DNA of 31,985 nt from JAQIBY01 sp046546095 (lineage in GTDB: Bacteria; Bacteroidota; Bacteroidia; Bacteroidales; ML635J-15): the NCBI GenBank assembly GCA_046546095.1, contig JBKGYK010000033.1, positions 1 to 31,985 on the forward strand, read 5' to 3'. This document shows, one piece after another, positions 16,237 through 25,038 of this stretch. The notes under the pieces are model-generated. The model did no database searches, had not been told where the DNA came from, and saw only the letters and a program-made list of their open reading frames with translations. The first letter of the stretch is position 1. The number at the start of each line of letters is the position of its first letter. The position numbers were made by a program, and so were the translations under genes.

Positions 16237-16786
16237 AATAAAATTCCCTTAATTTCTCTTTGGCTTTTGACAGATTGGATTTGGATGTTCCCTCTGAAAT
16301 GCCCAGTTTTCCGGCTATTTCAGCATGAGACAGGTCTTCAACCACATAGAGGTTAAAAACGGTCTGATAAGCGGGTGATAGCTTTTGTATCAGTCTCACA
16401 ATTGTTTCTGCCTGCAGCTTGAGGAGGCTTTTGTATTCATCATCTCCTGTCTTGCTATCTTTCAATTGTTTTAGGTCTGACTCCTCTTCGTAGGACATTT
16501 TCATTTTTTGATTTTTGCGCAGATAGTCAATTGTATTATTGATAATCAGCTTTCTGATCCAACCTTCCAAAGAACCTTTATAATTGAAGAATTTGATTTT
16601 TTCAAAAACTTTAATGAACCCTTCCTGAACCATATCTTTGGCTTCGCTGGAATCGCGGCTGTAACGCATACAAACGCCCAGCATTTTGCCGTAAAATGCT
16701 TCGTAAAGCATGCGTTGGCTTTGGCGATCCCCCTTCTTACAGCCTCTGATCAGCTCTCTTACCTGTTCATTATTTTTTAAATCCAT
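16208..16786 (-). CDS. ECF-type RNA polymerase sigma factor (sigma-70 family)
   Basis: The 192 residues fit an extracytoplasmic-function sigma factor. Region 2 covers about 25-90 (MRYSRDSSEAKDMVQEGFIKVFEKI, then SLEGWIRKLIINNTIDYLRK). Region 4 covers about 133-182 (LSPAYQTVFNLYVVEDLSHAEIAGKLGISEGTSKS, a helix-turn-helix). The linker is acidic and charged. It directs core polymerase to target promoters and is normally held by a membrane anti-sigma partner, here the overlapping downstream gene. A 64-bp gap separates it from mltG upstream, in the same orientation. I did not find a clear TAnnTTTG promoter in that gap, which would fit autoregulated or read-through expression. Confidence 0.93.
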   Translation of the reverse strand: MDLKNNEQVRELIRGCKKGDRQSQRMLYEAFYGKMLGVCMRYSRDSSEAKDMVQEGFIKVFEKIKFFNYKGSLEGWIRKLIINNTIDYLRKNQKMKMSYEEESDLKQLKDSKTGDDEYKSLLKLQAETIVRLIQKLSPAYQTVFNLYVVEDLSHAEIAGKLGISEGTSKSNLSKAKEKLREFYYEENEQYDR

Positions 16787-16850
16787 ATCAAAGCCTTCAT
16801 CTGTATGACGATAAAAAAATTGTAAGGTTGCCAGGGAGTGAATTTTTTTT

Positions 16851-17888
16851 TTATCTGTATATTCGCTGCATGTTCAGTGCCCTTTGGTATTCCCTGGCAT
16901 ACTGCCTGTGTTGGGCGTATGTTTTGGAGAAATCATGGTAGCCGGAATTGTCAGGTTTGGCACAGAAAAAATAATATCCATGATCTTCGTAATTCAGAAC
17001 AGCGTCTATACTGGAAATCTCGGGAAGACAAATGGGGCCCGGTGGTAATCCGGGATTCAGGTATGTATTGTATGGGGAGTCAATTTTTTTATGCTTGTTC
17101 AAAACCCGCCGGAGGGAAAAATCACCGATGGCAAATACCAGGGTGGGATCTGCCTGCAGGGGCATGCCTTTTTGTAAGCGATTGATATATACCCCGGCAA
17201 TGCGCGGTTTTTCATTGTTTTTTATGCTTTCTTTCTCAACAATGGATGCAAGTGTACTTACCTGAACCGGATTCAGGTCTGCTTTTTCAGCTTTTTCCAT
17301 TCTGGTCTGTGTCCAAAAACGGTGATACTCTTCCTTCATGCGGTCAGTAAATCCCTTTACATCTGTATTCCAAAAAAAATTGTAAGTGTTTGGAATAAAC
17401 ATGACAGGAAAACTGAATTCATCAAAGCCATAACTTTCTGCCACGCTGTCATTGTGGAAAAAACGGCTGAAATCAGCAGAATCCGGCTCCAGTTTTTCAG
17501 AAACTTTTTCTGCAAGCTGACTGAGGTTGCGCAGGTTTGTGAAGCTTATATCTATCGGAGTTTGTTTTCCTGAGCGCAAAAGGTTGATAATTTCATTGTT
17601 ACTCATTCCTTTTTCAATTATATACCGGCCTGATTTTACCACAGCAGGGTAGCCTTTTTTCTCAGCCACCCAGTCAAATGCTTCTGTATCTTTCAGCAGG
17701 GGTGCAATGCTGTCTTTTACCATCTGATAACTGCTGTTGCCGGGAATATACACAAAGGCATGTTCAGTATTTTCAGGCAGTTGGGTATTGTCGCCGTAAA
17801 TAAACTGATAGTATTTATGAGCAAAATATCCGGCTGTTGCGAGTATCAGCAGCACTATCAGACTAATTATTATCCCTTTTGTTTTCAT
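16851..17888 (-). CDS. mltG: Endolytic murein transglycosylase MltG
   Basis: MltG cuts nascent peptidoglycan strands and is thought to end glycan elongation. The 345 residues start with a cytoplasmic MKTKG and one membrane helix (about 6-26), followed by a LysM-like segment (about 40-110). The YceG/MltG catalytic domain follows: TLASIVEKES (about 211-220) with the catalytic Glu, AGVYINRLQKGMPLQADPT, SPYNTYLNPGLPPGPI, and near the end FFCAKPDNSGYHDFSKTYAQH. The ATG overlaps the TGA of the MATE gene (ATGA, 17885-17888), which indicates translational coupling. Confidence 0.95.
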   Translation of the reverse strand: MKTKGIIISLIVLLILATAGYFAHKYYQFIYGDNTQLPENTEHAFVYIPGNSSYQMVKDSIAPLLKDTEAFDWVAEKKGYPAVVKSGRYIIEKGMSNNEIINLLRSGKQTPIDISFTNLRNLSQLAEKVSEKLEPDSADFSRFFHNDSVAESYGFDEFSFPVMFIPNTYNFFWNTDVKGFTDRMKEEYHRFWTQTRMEKAEKADLNPVQVSTLASIVEKESIKNNEKPRIAGVYINRLQKGMPLQADPTLVFAIGDFSLRRVLNKHKKIDSPYNTYLNPGLPPGPICLPEISSIDAVLNYEDHGYYFFCAKPDNSGYHDFSKTYAQHRQYAREYQRALNMQRIYR

Positions 17889-19192
17889 GTTTCAGATATT
17901 TTTGTCAGTATATTTTTTGGATAGTATAAAAGTAATAAAAATCCTCTGCTAAACATAAACAAACTGAGTGCAGCCCACATGCCGTGGTTTTCCCACCATA
18001 ATGTAAACAGGTGGATGGCAGGAATAAAAATCAGGATGGTGGATAAAATCATGGCATTTCGCAGGGAGGCACCTTCAGTTGCTCCGATGTAAATGCCGTC
18101 CCAGACAAAAGCGGCAAAACTGATGACCGGCAGGAGGATTACCCATGCTCTGTAGTTTTGTGCCAGCTCAATCACTGCGGTTTGGCTGGTCAGCAGGCTG
18201 ATGATACCACCATTGAAAATGGCATACAAGAATGTAATGAAAAGACTGATTCCTGTTGCCCAGATAAAAAGTTGTCTGATGGCAAGGGTGAGATTTTTTT
18301 GACTTTTGGCTCCGATATATTTACCGGTAAGTGCTTCGGCAGCAAAAGCAAAACCATCAATAAAATAGGAAAATATCCACAAAAACTGAAGCAGGATTGA
18401 GTTGACTGCCAGAATTTCATTCCCGAGAGAGGCACTTTTGGCATTGAAATAATAAAAGCTGCCGGTCAGGAGAACCGAGCGTATAAGAATGTCCTTGTTG
18501 ACATTCATAAACAGTGCCAGTGCTTTTCGGTTTAGGATTTTTATCAGACTCCAGTATTTTTTTATCCGGGCGGATTGTTTGCTTAGTAAGATCAGGGCCA
18601 GGACAAATCCTGTGTATTGTCCAATCACAGTGCCCAGGGCAACACCTTTGGCTTTCATGTCAAAAACGATGATAAAAAGCAAACTGAATCCAATATTGAC
18701 CAGATTAACTGTGATGCTTATCCACATGGGAGTTTTGGCATCCTGCATTCCGATGTACCAACCTGTGATTGCATATAATCCGAGGGTTGCCGGCGCTGCC
18801 CAGATACGGGTTCTGAAGTATTCTCCGGCAATATTTTTGACTGCATCCGACCCTTCCAGAAAGTTGAAAGCCAGATAAGAGACAGGGTGCTGAAGCAGAA
18901 TCAGTATAAGACCAAAAGCCAGTGCCATACCCAGGGCTCTGCCCAATATCAGAAAACTCTCACTCATATCCCGGGCACCCCGGTTCTGGGCTGTAAAGCC
19001 ACTGGTGCCCATGCGCAAAAACAGCAGGCCGGCGTATATGAAGGTAAATATTGTCGATCCCAAAGCAATTGCGCCAATGTATGCCGGATCATGCTGGTGA
19101 CCCATCAGCGCGATATCAACAATGCCTACCAGCGGTACGGACAGATTGCTGATAATGTTCGGTATAGCAAGTTTCAGGATGCGTTTGTTCAC
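17885..19192 (-). CDS. MATE-family multidrug/toxin efflux transporter
   Basis: The 435 residues carry about 12 hydrophobic helices in two halves, as in MATE exporters that use a Na+ or H+ gradient. The start LKLAIPNIISNLSVPLVGIVDIALMGH is characteristic, as are the later FRTRIWAAPATLGLYAITGWYIGMQDAKTPMW segment and the FAAEALTGKYIGAKS segment; the overall pattern is closest to the DinF branch. The start codon is GTG (19192-19190), overlapping the TGA of the upstream GNAT gene in GTGA, so translation is probably coupled. The substrate is not predictable. Confidence 0.92.
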   Translation of the reverse strand: MNKRILKLAIPNIISNLSVPLVGIVDIALMGHQHDPAYIGAIALGSTIFTFIYAGLLFLRMGTSGFTAQNRGARDMSESFLILGRALGMALAFGLILILLQHPVSYLAFNFLEGSDAVKNIAGEYFRTRIWAAPATLGLYAITGWYIGMQDAKTPMWISITVNLVNIGFSLLFIIVFDMKAKGVALGTVIGQYTGFVLALILLSKQSARIKKYWSLIKILNRKALALFMNVNKDILIRSVLLTGSFYYFNAKSASLGNEILAVNSILLQFLWIFSYFIDGFAFAAEALTGKYIGAKSQKNLTLAIRQLFIWATGISLFITFLYAIFNGGIISLLTSQTAVIELAQNYRAWVILLPVISFAAFVWDGIYIGATEGASLRNAMILSTILIFIPAIHLFTLWWENHGMWAALSLFMFSRGFLLLLYYPKNILTKISET

Positions 19193-19632
19193 AGATCCGA
19201 GAGATTAATCTCCCCGGGATTGCGAACTATATACACTTCGTAATCACCCAGATACTTAAACCAGTATTTTTTGTACAGGGCTTTTGCGATTCGGTTGGAT
19301 TTGTGAACTTCCAGTTTGATTTGCATGTCCTCTTCCTGAGCAAAGGCCATGCATTTTTCCATCAGCATGTGGCTGTACCCCTTGTTTTGAAATTTCGGGG
19401 AAATACCAAGATGGTGCAGATACAGTCTTCGCTGATCAGAGGTTACCCAGGCTGTCCCGATGATGCCGTGATCATCATCCTCCAGGACAAATAATTTACC
19501 ACCAAAATCAATTGTGGTTTCGATGATTTCAAGATTGTCTCCGCGCTGTTCTCCTCCCAGGTCAGTTTCCTCCCAGATGCGCATAACATCCTGATAATCT
19601 TCTTCTTTAAATTCACGAACAAATTGTGCCAT
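19189..19632 (-). CDS. GNAT-family N-acetyltransferase
   Basis: The 147 residues match the GCN5-related acetyltransferase fold. The acetyl-CoA-binding motif appears as LHHLGISPKFQNKGYSHMLM (about 72-91), a variant of Q/RxxGxG/A. Before it come strands with GKLFVLEDDDHGIIGTAWVT, and after it IKLEVHKSNRIAKALYKKYWFKYLGDYEVY, the usual N-A-x-x-L-Y-x-x-x-F region. It lies between nfeD and the MATE gene, with a 15-bp gap on one side and a 4-bp overlap on the other. The acceptor substrate, protein or small molecule, is unknown. Confidence 0.9.
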   Translation of the reverse strand: MAQFVREFKEEDYQDVMRIWEETDLGGEQRGDNLEIIETTIDFGGKLFVLEDDDHGIIGTAWVTSDQRRLYLHHLGISPKFQNKGYSHMLMEKCMAFAQEEDMQIKLEVHKSNRIAKALYKKYWFKYLGDYEVYIVRNPGEINLSDL

Positions 19633-19647
19633 TGTTTACAATAATTA

Positions 19648-21093
19648 TTATTCTGTTTCGATTAAGTCAACGTATAACTGGCCGGTTTCAAATCTTTTCA
19701 CCACAACCCGGCTGTCTTGCTCAATATATCCATTGGCAGCCCTGGCGTCATACCATTTATTGTTTATTTCCACCTTTCCGGATGGCCTCAGGTCTGAAAC
19801 GGCAATGCCTGTTTCACCGATGACATCACCATAAGTGTGATCTACGCTCAGATAGCCGTCATTTACCTGCTGGGTGGTATCCAGGGCTAGCTGCCCGAAC
19901 ATTCGGGTTTTGTTGCCAAAAATTCTTCCGGATGCCCATATGGACATTAAGAATGACAGTACCGAGGCTGCAATGACTACTGCCAATGCTTTTACGAGTG
20001 GTGCCAGATTCACCGGACCTCCTTCGATTGGCTGAATTTCATACTGGCCGACCATCGAGAGGGCCAGCCCTGTGATAAGGGCGGCAATACCCAGAACGCC
20101 CGGTACGCCAAAACCGGGGACAACAAAAATTTCCACCCCAATGAGTATTACTCCTACAATAAAAAGAATGATTTCCCAGTGATTGGCCAGGCCTTCGATG
20201 TAGGAGGGAGCAAAATACAAAAGTGCCGCTGCAAGTGCCATGATAAATGGAAATCCTATGCCCGGGGATTGCAGTTCAAAATACAATCCGCCGATGATGA
20301 GCATCACAAGTACGCCCTGGAAGCCCGGACTGGTAAGGAAGCCCATGATCTTATCCATGGCGCTTGGCTCAAAAGTTTTTGTTTCATAATCCGATTGCCA
20401 CTCATTTTTGAGCAAACTGGTGAGATTATCATATATTCCTTCACAGTAACCGTTGTCTGCCGCTTCTGAAGCAGTTAATGTGAGTATTTTGGTGGAATCA
20501 ATCAAATCCGGAATATACACATCCGGATCCACCATGGCTTCTGCAATTTTTGGATTTCTGCGCCATACATAAGTGGTGTCAGTGCCGTTAACAAGGGTGT
20601 CTTTTCCCTGAGCTTCAGCTGTGGATCGCATGGTTGCCCGCATGTAAGACTGGTATTTGTCGGACATTTCTTTTCCGTCCTGGCTGACCACTGTAGCTGC
20701 ACCCATGCTGGCACCATCTTTCATGAATATCTTGTCGCAGGCAATGGAAATCAAAGCACCTGCTGAAGCCGCGTTATTGTCAATATATACCCACACCGGA
20801 ATGTTTGATTTTAACACAGCTGACCGGATAGAATCTGCAGCTACCACCAGGCCCCCATAGGTGTTCATGTGTATGATGAAAAGATCTGCCTCTAAGCTGT
20901 CAGCTTCAAGAAATGCCTGTTGGGTGTTCCGCCATGCTGTCATGCTGATTTGTTCAAATATCTCAAGCTTATATACCAAAGATTTACTGGCAGTAGCTGT
21001 GTCGGTGACGGTACTTGTGGTTTGCATGGTACTGTCTTGCGCCGCAAGGCTCAACAATTGAAATGACAGGAGTATGCTTAGTAATGCTTTCAT
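19648..21093 (-). CDS. NfeD-family membrane-bound serine protease (ClpP/SppA-like)
   Basis: The 481 residues start with a signal peptide (about 1-19). The ClpP-class protease domain (about 38-225) carries the nucleophile Ser110 in NNAASAGALIS; Lys146 in SDKYQSYM is the candidate general base. Four to five membrane helices follow (about 230-400), including SPGFQGVLVMLIIGGLYFELQSPGIGFP and the VVPGFGVPGVLGI segment. The C-terminal NfeD OB-fold domain covers about 410-481 (IGETGIAVSDLRPSGKVEINNKWYDARA). Full-length NfeD proteases often act with a flotillin/SPFH partner, but no such gene lies next to it here. It starts 5 bp after the TPR/PD40 gene. I assign no gene symbol because naming of this family varies. 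Confidence 0.92.
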   Translation of the reverse strand: MKALLSILLSFQLLSLAAQDSTMQTTSTVTDTATASKSLVYKLEIFEQISMTAWRNTQQAFLEADSLEADLFIIHMNTYGGLVVAADSIRSAVLKSNIPVWVYIDNNAASAGALISIACDKIFMKDGASMGAATVVSQDGKEMSDKYQSYMRATMRSTAEAQGKDTLVNGTDTTYVWRRNPKIAEAMVDPDVYIPDLIDSTKILTLTASEAADNGYCEGIYDNLTSLLKNEWQSDYETKTFEPSAMDKIMGFLTSPGFQGVLVMLIIGGLYFELQSPGIGFPFIMALAAALLYFAPSYIEGLANHWEIILFIVGVILIGVEIFVVPGFGVPGVLGIAALITGLALSMVGQYEIQPIEGGPVNLAPLVKALAVVIAASVLSFLMSIWASGRIFGNKTRMFGQLALDTTQQVNDGYLSVDHTYGDVIGETGIAVSDLRPSGKVEINNKWYDARAANGYIEQDSRVVVKRFETGQLYVDLIETE

Positions 21094-21098
21094 ATCGT

Positions 21099-22787
21099 TT
21101 ATTTCGGACTCAGGATAAAATGCCAGCTTTTTTCAGATTCCATGTCTTCTCCGGCAGGCAGCTTAATTTCTTTCTTTACCGGTTCCATGCCTTCTGCATT
21201 GATTTCAAAACGGTAGGTATGACCGGCTTTCAGGGTGATGAAATACTTACCATCCTCGTCAGAAGTGAGTCTGGTTACCGTTTCTCCGGAGTCTGCATCA
21301 CTGATTTTTATCTCTGTGCTGATGGGATTCTGGTCTTTGTCTATGATACTGCCTTTTACTATGGTGAGCCTTGGGCCGGCAAATTCCAGATCCATTTTAT
21401 CAAAATACTCACTCATGTCCAATTTATAAATGTCAACCTGTCCAAGTCCGCCTTCACGGTTGCTGGAAATGTAGGCAGTTTTGCTGTCAGCGGACAAGGT
21501 GAAATGGAATTCATCATATGGCGTGTTGACAGGATATCCCAGATTTACCGGTTCCGACCATCTGCCGTTTTCTTTTTTACTCATCAGAATATCATAACCA
21601 CCCATGGAGTGCTTTCCATTGGATGCGTAAAATAATGTGTTGCCGTCAGGATGAATAAATACAGAGATTTCATCATCCACTGTATTGATGTTTTTACCCA
21701 GATTCCCGGGAATGCTCCAGCCTTTGCCAATCTTATGAGCCACCCAGATATCGGCATTGCCATAGTTGTTTTTTTCGCGTTCGCTGACAAAGTAAATGCT
21801 GTTTTTGTCAGCAGTAACTGAAGCTGAAGTTTCAAAATAGCTTGAATTGATGGCCGTTTCTCCTTTAAACAGGATGTTGAAGGAATTTTTTATTTTATCA
21901 AAGAAACCCTCAGGCTTGTTTTCATTCAGGGGTTTGGGTTTGCCCCAGCTACCATTGGATTGTTTTTCTGAATAATATATATCACCGCTTTGGGTTTCTC
22001 CTTCTATGTTTTTGTACAGATAAATGATTTCTCCATCGGGAGAAATGCTGGTGTTGGCGTCATAACCTTCGGTGTTTATCTTTCCCGGAATCGGCTTTGC
22101 CTCCGACCAGCTTCCGTCTTCCTGTTTTTTGGAGAAATAAACATCATCATAATAGTTGCCTGTATTGGGATCGCGTAAATCGTCTGCCTTATCAGGACGA
22201 CGGGATGTGAAAATCAAAACAGATTCATCTGCCGTAATGGATGGCACAGCATCTACGTATTTTGAATTGATGGCTTCTCCCAGATTTTTGATTTCAACAT
22301 CTGCTTTTTTATCCATCAGCTCTTTGGCATTTTTAGCATGCGCCAGATAAGTTGTTGCCGGATCATTTTTTTTATCCCGCCCGGACAGATTGTTGATGTA
22401 TATTTCAAAATGATTGATTGCATCAGTAAAATGAAAGCATTTTTGGTGGGACCGACCCAGATAGTAATGCAGTTTTTTTAGTTTTTCAGCCTCCTCGGTA
22501 TCTACACATTTTTCCAGATAGGGGATGGCTTCCTGGTAGTTTTTCAGTTGAAAATGTGTTTCTCCTGTTCTGTAATTCAGCATAATATCATCAGGAGCAA
22601 TTTCATGAAGTTCCTGATATTTTCTCAATGCTCCCTGGTAATCATTATTCTGGTATTTCAGCCTTGCCTGTGCCATCTGCACACCAATATTTTCATTGTC
22701 TGTGGTGTCAGGGCTCAAGAGTAATCCGGCAGTAGCCTGTGTCATAAAGCCTGCAAATACAAGTAAAAGAATGATGCTGTGTTTCAT
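21099..22787 (-). CDS. TPR / PD40 beta-propeller / carboxypeptidase-regulatory-like exported protein
   Basis: The 562 residues begin with a signal peptide (about 1-20). TPR helices cover about 35-160 (ARLKYQNNDYQGALRKYQELHEIAPDD; TGETHFQLKNYQEAIPYLEKC). A WD40-like PD40 propeller spans about 175-450, with repeated SADxxxxYxSSxRxGGxGxxDIY-type blades. A CarboxypepD_reg-like domain is at about 458-550 (GSIIDKDQNPISTEIKISDADSGE, then DGKYFITLKAGHTYRF). This order matches PorE of the type 9 secretion machinery except that the OmpA-like peptidoglycan-binding end is missing: the protein stops soon after the regulatory domain. It may be a PorE paralogue or an unrelated envelope scaffold. It sits between mqnA and nfeD. 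Confidence 0.85.
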   Translation of the reverse strand: MKHSIILLLVFAGFMTQATAGLLLSPDTTDNENIGVQMAQARLKYQNNDYQGALRKYQELHEIAPDDIMLNYRTGETHFQLKNYQEAIPYLEKCVDTEEAEKLKKLHYYLGRSHQKCFHFTDAINHFEIYINNLSGRDKKNDPATTYLAHAKNAKELMDKKADVEIKNLGEAINSKYVDAVPSITADESVLIFTSRRPDKADDLRDPNTGNYYDDVYFSKKQEDGSWSEAKPIPGKINTEGYDANTSISPDGEIIYLYKNIEGETQSGDIYYSEKQSNGSWGKPKPLNENKPEGFFDKIKNSFNILFKGETAINSSYFETSASVTADKNSIYFVSEREKNNYGNADIWVAHKIGKGWSIPGNLGKNINTVDDEISVFIHPDGNTLFYASNGKHSMGGYDILMSKKENGRWSEPVNLGYPVNTPYDEFHFTLSADSKTAYISSNREGGLGQVDIYKLDMSEYFDKMDLEFAGPRLTIVKGSIIDKDQNPISTEIKISDADSGETVTRLTSDEDGKYFITLKAGHTYRFEINAEGMEPVKKEIKLPAGEDMESEKSWHFILSPK

Positions 22788-22838
22788 AAAAATATCCTGT
22801 TTTTGAGAAAACTAAAATAAGAAAGATTTTTAAGTCTT

Positions 22839-23600
22839 TTATAAGGGTGGCAATTTTTTTAATTTTTTCAGATAGAGTGTAAGTGATTTACGTTTTGAAT
22901 CGGTCATAGAATAGTCTATGCTGTTTTTCAGATAATCAAGTGCCGGAAGATGACGGTATTTATTGCCCAATGCCTCCACGGCCCTGTCGGGATGCTTTAT
23001 TCCGTACCCGAGTGCATCATTGAAGGCCTGGATGAATTCGTCTGACAATTTTTTGCGACTTACCCAGGCGGCAAAAATAAATTCTTCTCCGGTAAATTTG
23101 CGCCAGATATTGGCCAGATCATACCGGCAGGTATAGTTATCAGCGAGTTCAAGAGCCTTATCTCCTATGATGAGGCCACCGGTTTCTCCGGATATTTGCT
23201 TTTCATATCCCGGACTTGCATTTTTCCATTCGGGTGAAGTGTGCCAGTACTCTTTTGCAAGAATGCGGATGAGTCCCGCAGATGTGCGTGAACGGTAATC
23301 CAGGTAGATACTTTCCATTTCATGAACAGGTACTTGCCCAAAAAGATAAACAGAATCAACCTTGTCCCTGGCGCCAATACAATAGCGGCTGATGATGTGA
23401 TAATCCGGGATGTCTTTTAGTGCAGCGACGGGAATCAAGCCTACATCAACTTCTCCGGAAATCAGTCTTTGTGCACATACCGATGGTATATCATACTCAA
23501 TTCGGGCATGTTTGCTGATTTCCTCAGATTGATTCAGACCATAACGGAATGGCAGGGTATTGAGGAAACTCACAGCGGAAACTCTAATTATTTGCTCCAT
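22839..23600 (-). CDS. mqnA: Chorismate dehydratase, futalosine menaquinone pathway
   Basis: MqnA turns chorismate into 3-enolpyruvylbenzoate, the first step of the futalosine route to menaquinone. The 253 residues fit the family. The N-terminus IRVSAVSFLNTLPFRYGL is diagnostic, followed by the periplasmic-binding-protein-like core SGEVDVGLIPVAALKDIPDY (about 50-69), SRTSAGLIRILAKEYW and GGLIIGDKALEL. The end is the usual helical YxxxxxxYSMTDSKRKSLxLYLKKLKKL. It is divergent from purB across about 85-95 bp and leads the minus-strand series; the next gene starts 51 bp on. Other futalosine genes are not in the window. Confidence 0.94.
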   Translation of the reverse strand: MEQIIRVSAVSFLNTLPFRYGLNQSEEISKHARIEYDIPSVCAQRLISGEVDVGLIPVAALKDIPDYHIISRYCIGARDKVDSVYLFGQVPVHEMESIYLDYRSRTSAGLIRILAKEYWHTSPEWKNASPGYEKQISGETGGLIIGDKALELADNYTCRYDLANIWRKFTGEEFIFAAWVSRKKLSDEFIQAFNDALGYGIKHPDRAVEALGNKYRHLPALDYLKNSIDYSMTDSKRKSLTLYLKKLKKLPPL

Positions 23601-23666
23601 TTCTTCTTTGACAAAACCTGATTTTTATATCCTATGTGTGTGCGAACGCAATATGCGTTTTTTTTC

Positions 23667-23674
23667 TACCTTTG
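23667..23674 (+). promoter_or_regulatory. purB promoter -7 box
   Basis: TACCTTTG is a perfect match to the Bacteroidota TAnnTTTG box, 20 nt before the purB ATG. No TTG lies at the expected -33 spacing, so it may need an activator or tolerate a weak -33. The same 8-mer occurs before uvrB. Confidence 0.6.
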
Positions 23675-23694
23675 GCAAATAAAAATTGTCTGAT

Positions 23695-25038
23695 ATGAGA
23701 ATTTCCGAATTGGATGCAATCAGTCCTGTTGACGGACGCTATCAAAGCAAAACCAGGGTACTGCAGGAATATTTTTCAGAAAAAGCATTGATCTATTACC
23801 GGCTCAATACGGAGGTGCAATATTTTAAAGCCCTTTGCCAGCTTCCTTTGCCACAACTGGAAGGGGTTCGCGAGGAGCAGTTGATACAACTGGATGAAAA
23901 ACTGGATGCCTTTTCCGCAGAAGATGCTGAAGCAGTAAAGTCAATCGAAAAAACCACAAACCACGATGTGAAAGCAGTGGAATATCATGTTAAATCATGG
24001 TTTGATCAGACAGGGCTTTCCGATTACAAAGAGTTTGTGCATTTCGGACTTACTTCGCAGGATATCAACAATACAGCCATCCCCTTATCCATTAAAAAAG
24101 CATATGAAGATCAGTATCTCCCGCATTTACGGGCGGTAATTGAAAAACTGGACGAAAAGGCGGAAGACTGGTCTGATGTTGCTATGCTGGCGCGCACACA
24201 TGGTCAGCCGGCCAGCCCAACGCGTCTTGGTAAAGAACTTGATGTTTTTGCCCAGAGACTCAGGGAGCAGGTCAATCTGATGAAATCCATTCCTTTTGCA
24301 GCCAAATTTGGCGGCGCAACCGGAAATTTCAATGCCCATTATGTGGCTTTCCCACGAATTGACTGGCATCAGTTTGGTAAGGATTTTGTTGAAAATTACC
24401 TGGATATGAAGCGATCCTTCCCAACCACACAAATCGAACATTATGATCATATGGCTGCATTTTTCGATGGCATGAAACGTATCAACACAATCCTGACAGA
24501 TTTTTGCCGCGATATATGGTCATACATTTCCATGGATTATTTCAAACAACAAATTAAAGCCGGTGAAGTCGGATCATCAGCCATGCCGCATAAAGTCAAC
24601 CCCATTGATTTTGAAAATGCTGAAGGCAACCTGGGAATGAGCTCTGCCATTGCAGCCCATTTGAGCATAAAGCTACCAGTTAGCCGTTTGCAACGTGATC
24701 TGACAGATTCTACAGTGACCCGTAACCTTGGCCTGCCCTTTGCCTATAGTCTGATTGCTTTTCAGGCCATCATCAAAGGGCTGGATAAACTTCTGCTCAA
24801 TCAGGAAAAAATCAATGATGATCTGGAGCAAAACTGGGCGGTTGTGGCGGAAGCCATACAGAATATCATGCGCAGGGAAGCTTATCCTAAACCATATGAA
24901 GCCCTGAAAAATCTCACAAGAACCAATGAAAAAGTAACAAAGGAAAGAATCCATACGTTTATTGATTCTCTGGAATTACCGGAAGAAGTAAAAAAGGAAA
25001 TGAAAGAAGTAACACCCTTTAATTATCTGGGTTGCTGA
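23695..25038 (+). CDS. purB: Adenylosuccinate lyase
   Basis: PurB catalyses two fumarate-releasing steps in purine synthesis: SAICAR to AICAR and adenylosuccinate to AMP. I start it at ATG 23695 (447 residues, MRISELDAISPVDGRYQSKT); an in-frame TTG at 23686 would add three residues. The length fits the E. coli-type enzyme. Signature segments are FVHFGLTSQDINNTA, MLARTHGQPASPTRLGKEL with the catalytic His near residue 168, and GSSAMPHKVNPIDFENAEGN (about 291-310) with the flexible catalytic loop Ser. It heads a plus-strand unit; its TGA shares one base with the next ATG (TGATG). Confidence 0.97.
   Translation: MRISELDAISPVDGRYQSKTRVLQEYFSEKALIYYRLNTEVQYFKALCQLPLPQLEGVREEQLIQLDEKLDAFSAEDAEAVKSIEKTTNHDVKAVEYHVKSWFDQTGLSDYKEFVHFGLTSQDINNTAIPLSIKKAYEDQYLPHLRAVIEKLDEKAEDWSDVAMLARTHGQPASPTRLGKELDVFAQRLREQVNLMKSIPFAAKFGGATGNFNAHYVAFPRIDWHQFGKDFVENYLDMKRSFPTTQIEHYDHMAAFFDGMKRINTILTDFCRDIWSYISMDYFKQQIKAGEVGSSAMPHKVNPIDFENAEGNLGMSSAIAAHLSIKLPVSRLQRDLTDSTVTRNLGLPFAYSLIAFQAIIKGLDKLLLNQEKINDDLEQNWAVVAEAIQNIMRREAYPKPYEALKNLTRTNEKVTKERIHTFIDSLELPEEVKKEMKEVTPFNYLGC

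Noticed and set aside
23686..23694. TTG start for purB adding three residues
   Set aside because: The ATG at 23695 gives the usual N-terminus and has sensible spacing to the TACCTTTG box.
25032..25037. TTG start for the ABC exporter
   Set aside because: The ATG at 25038 overlaps the purB stop as TGATG, a normal coupled arrangement, and the extension adds only two residues.
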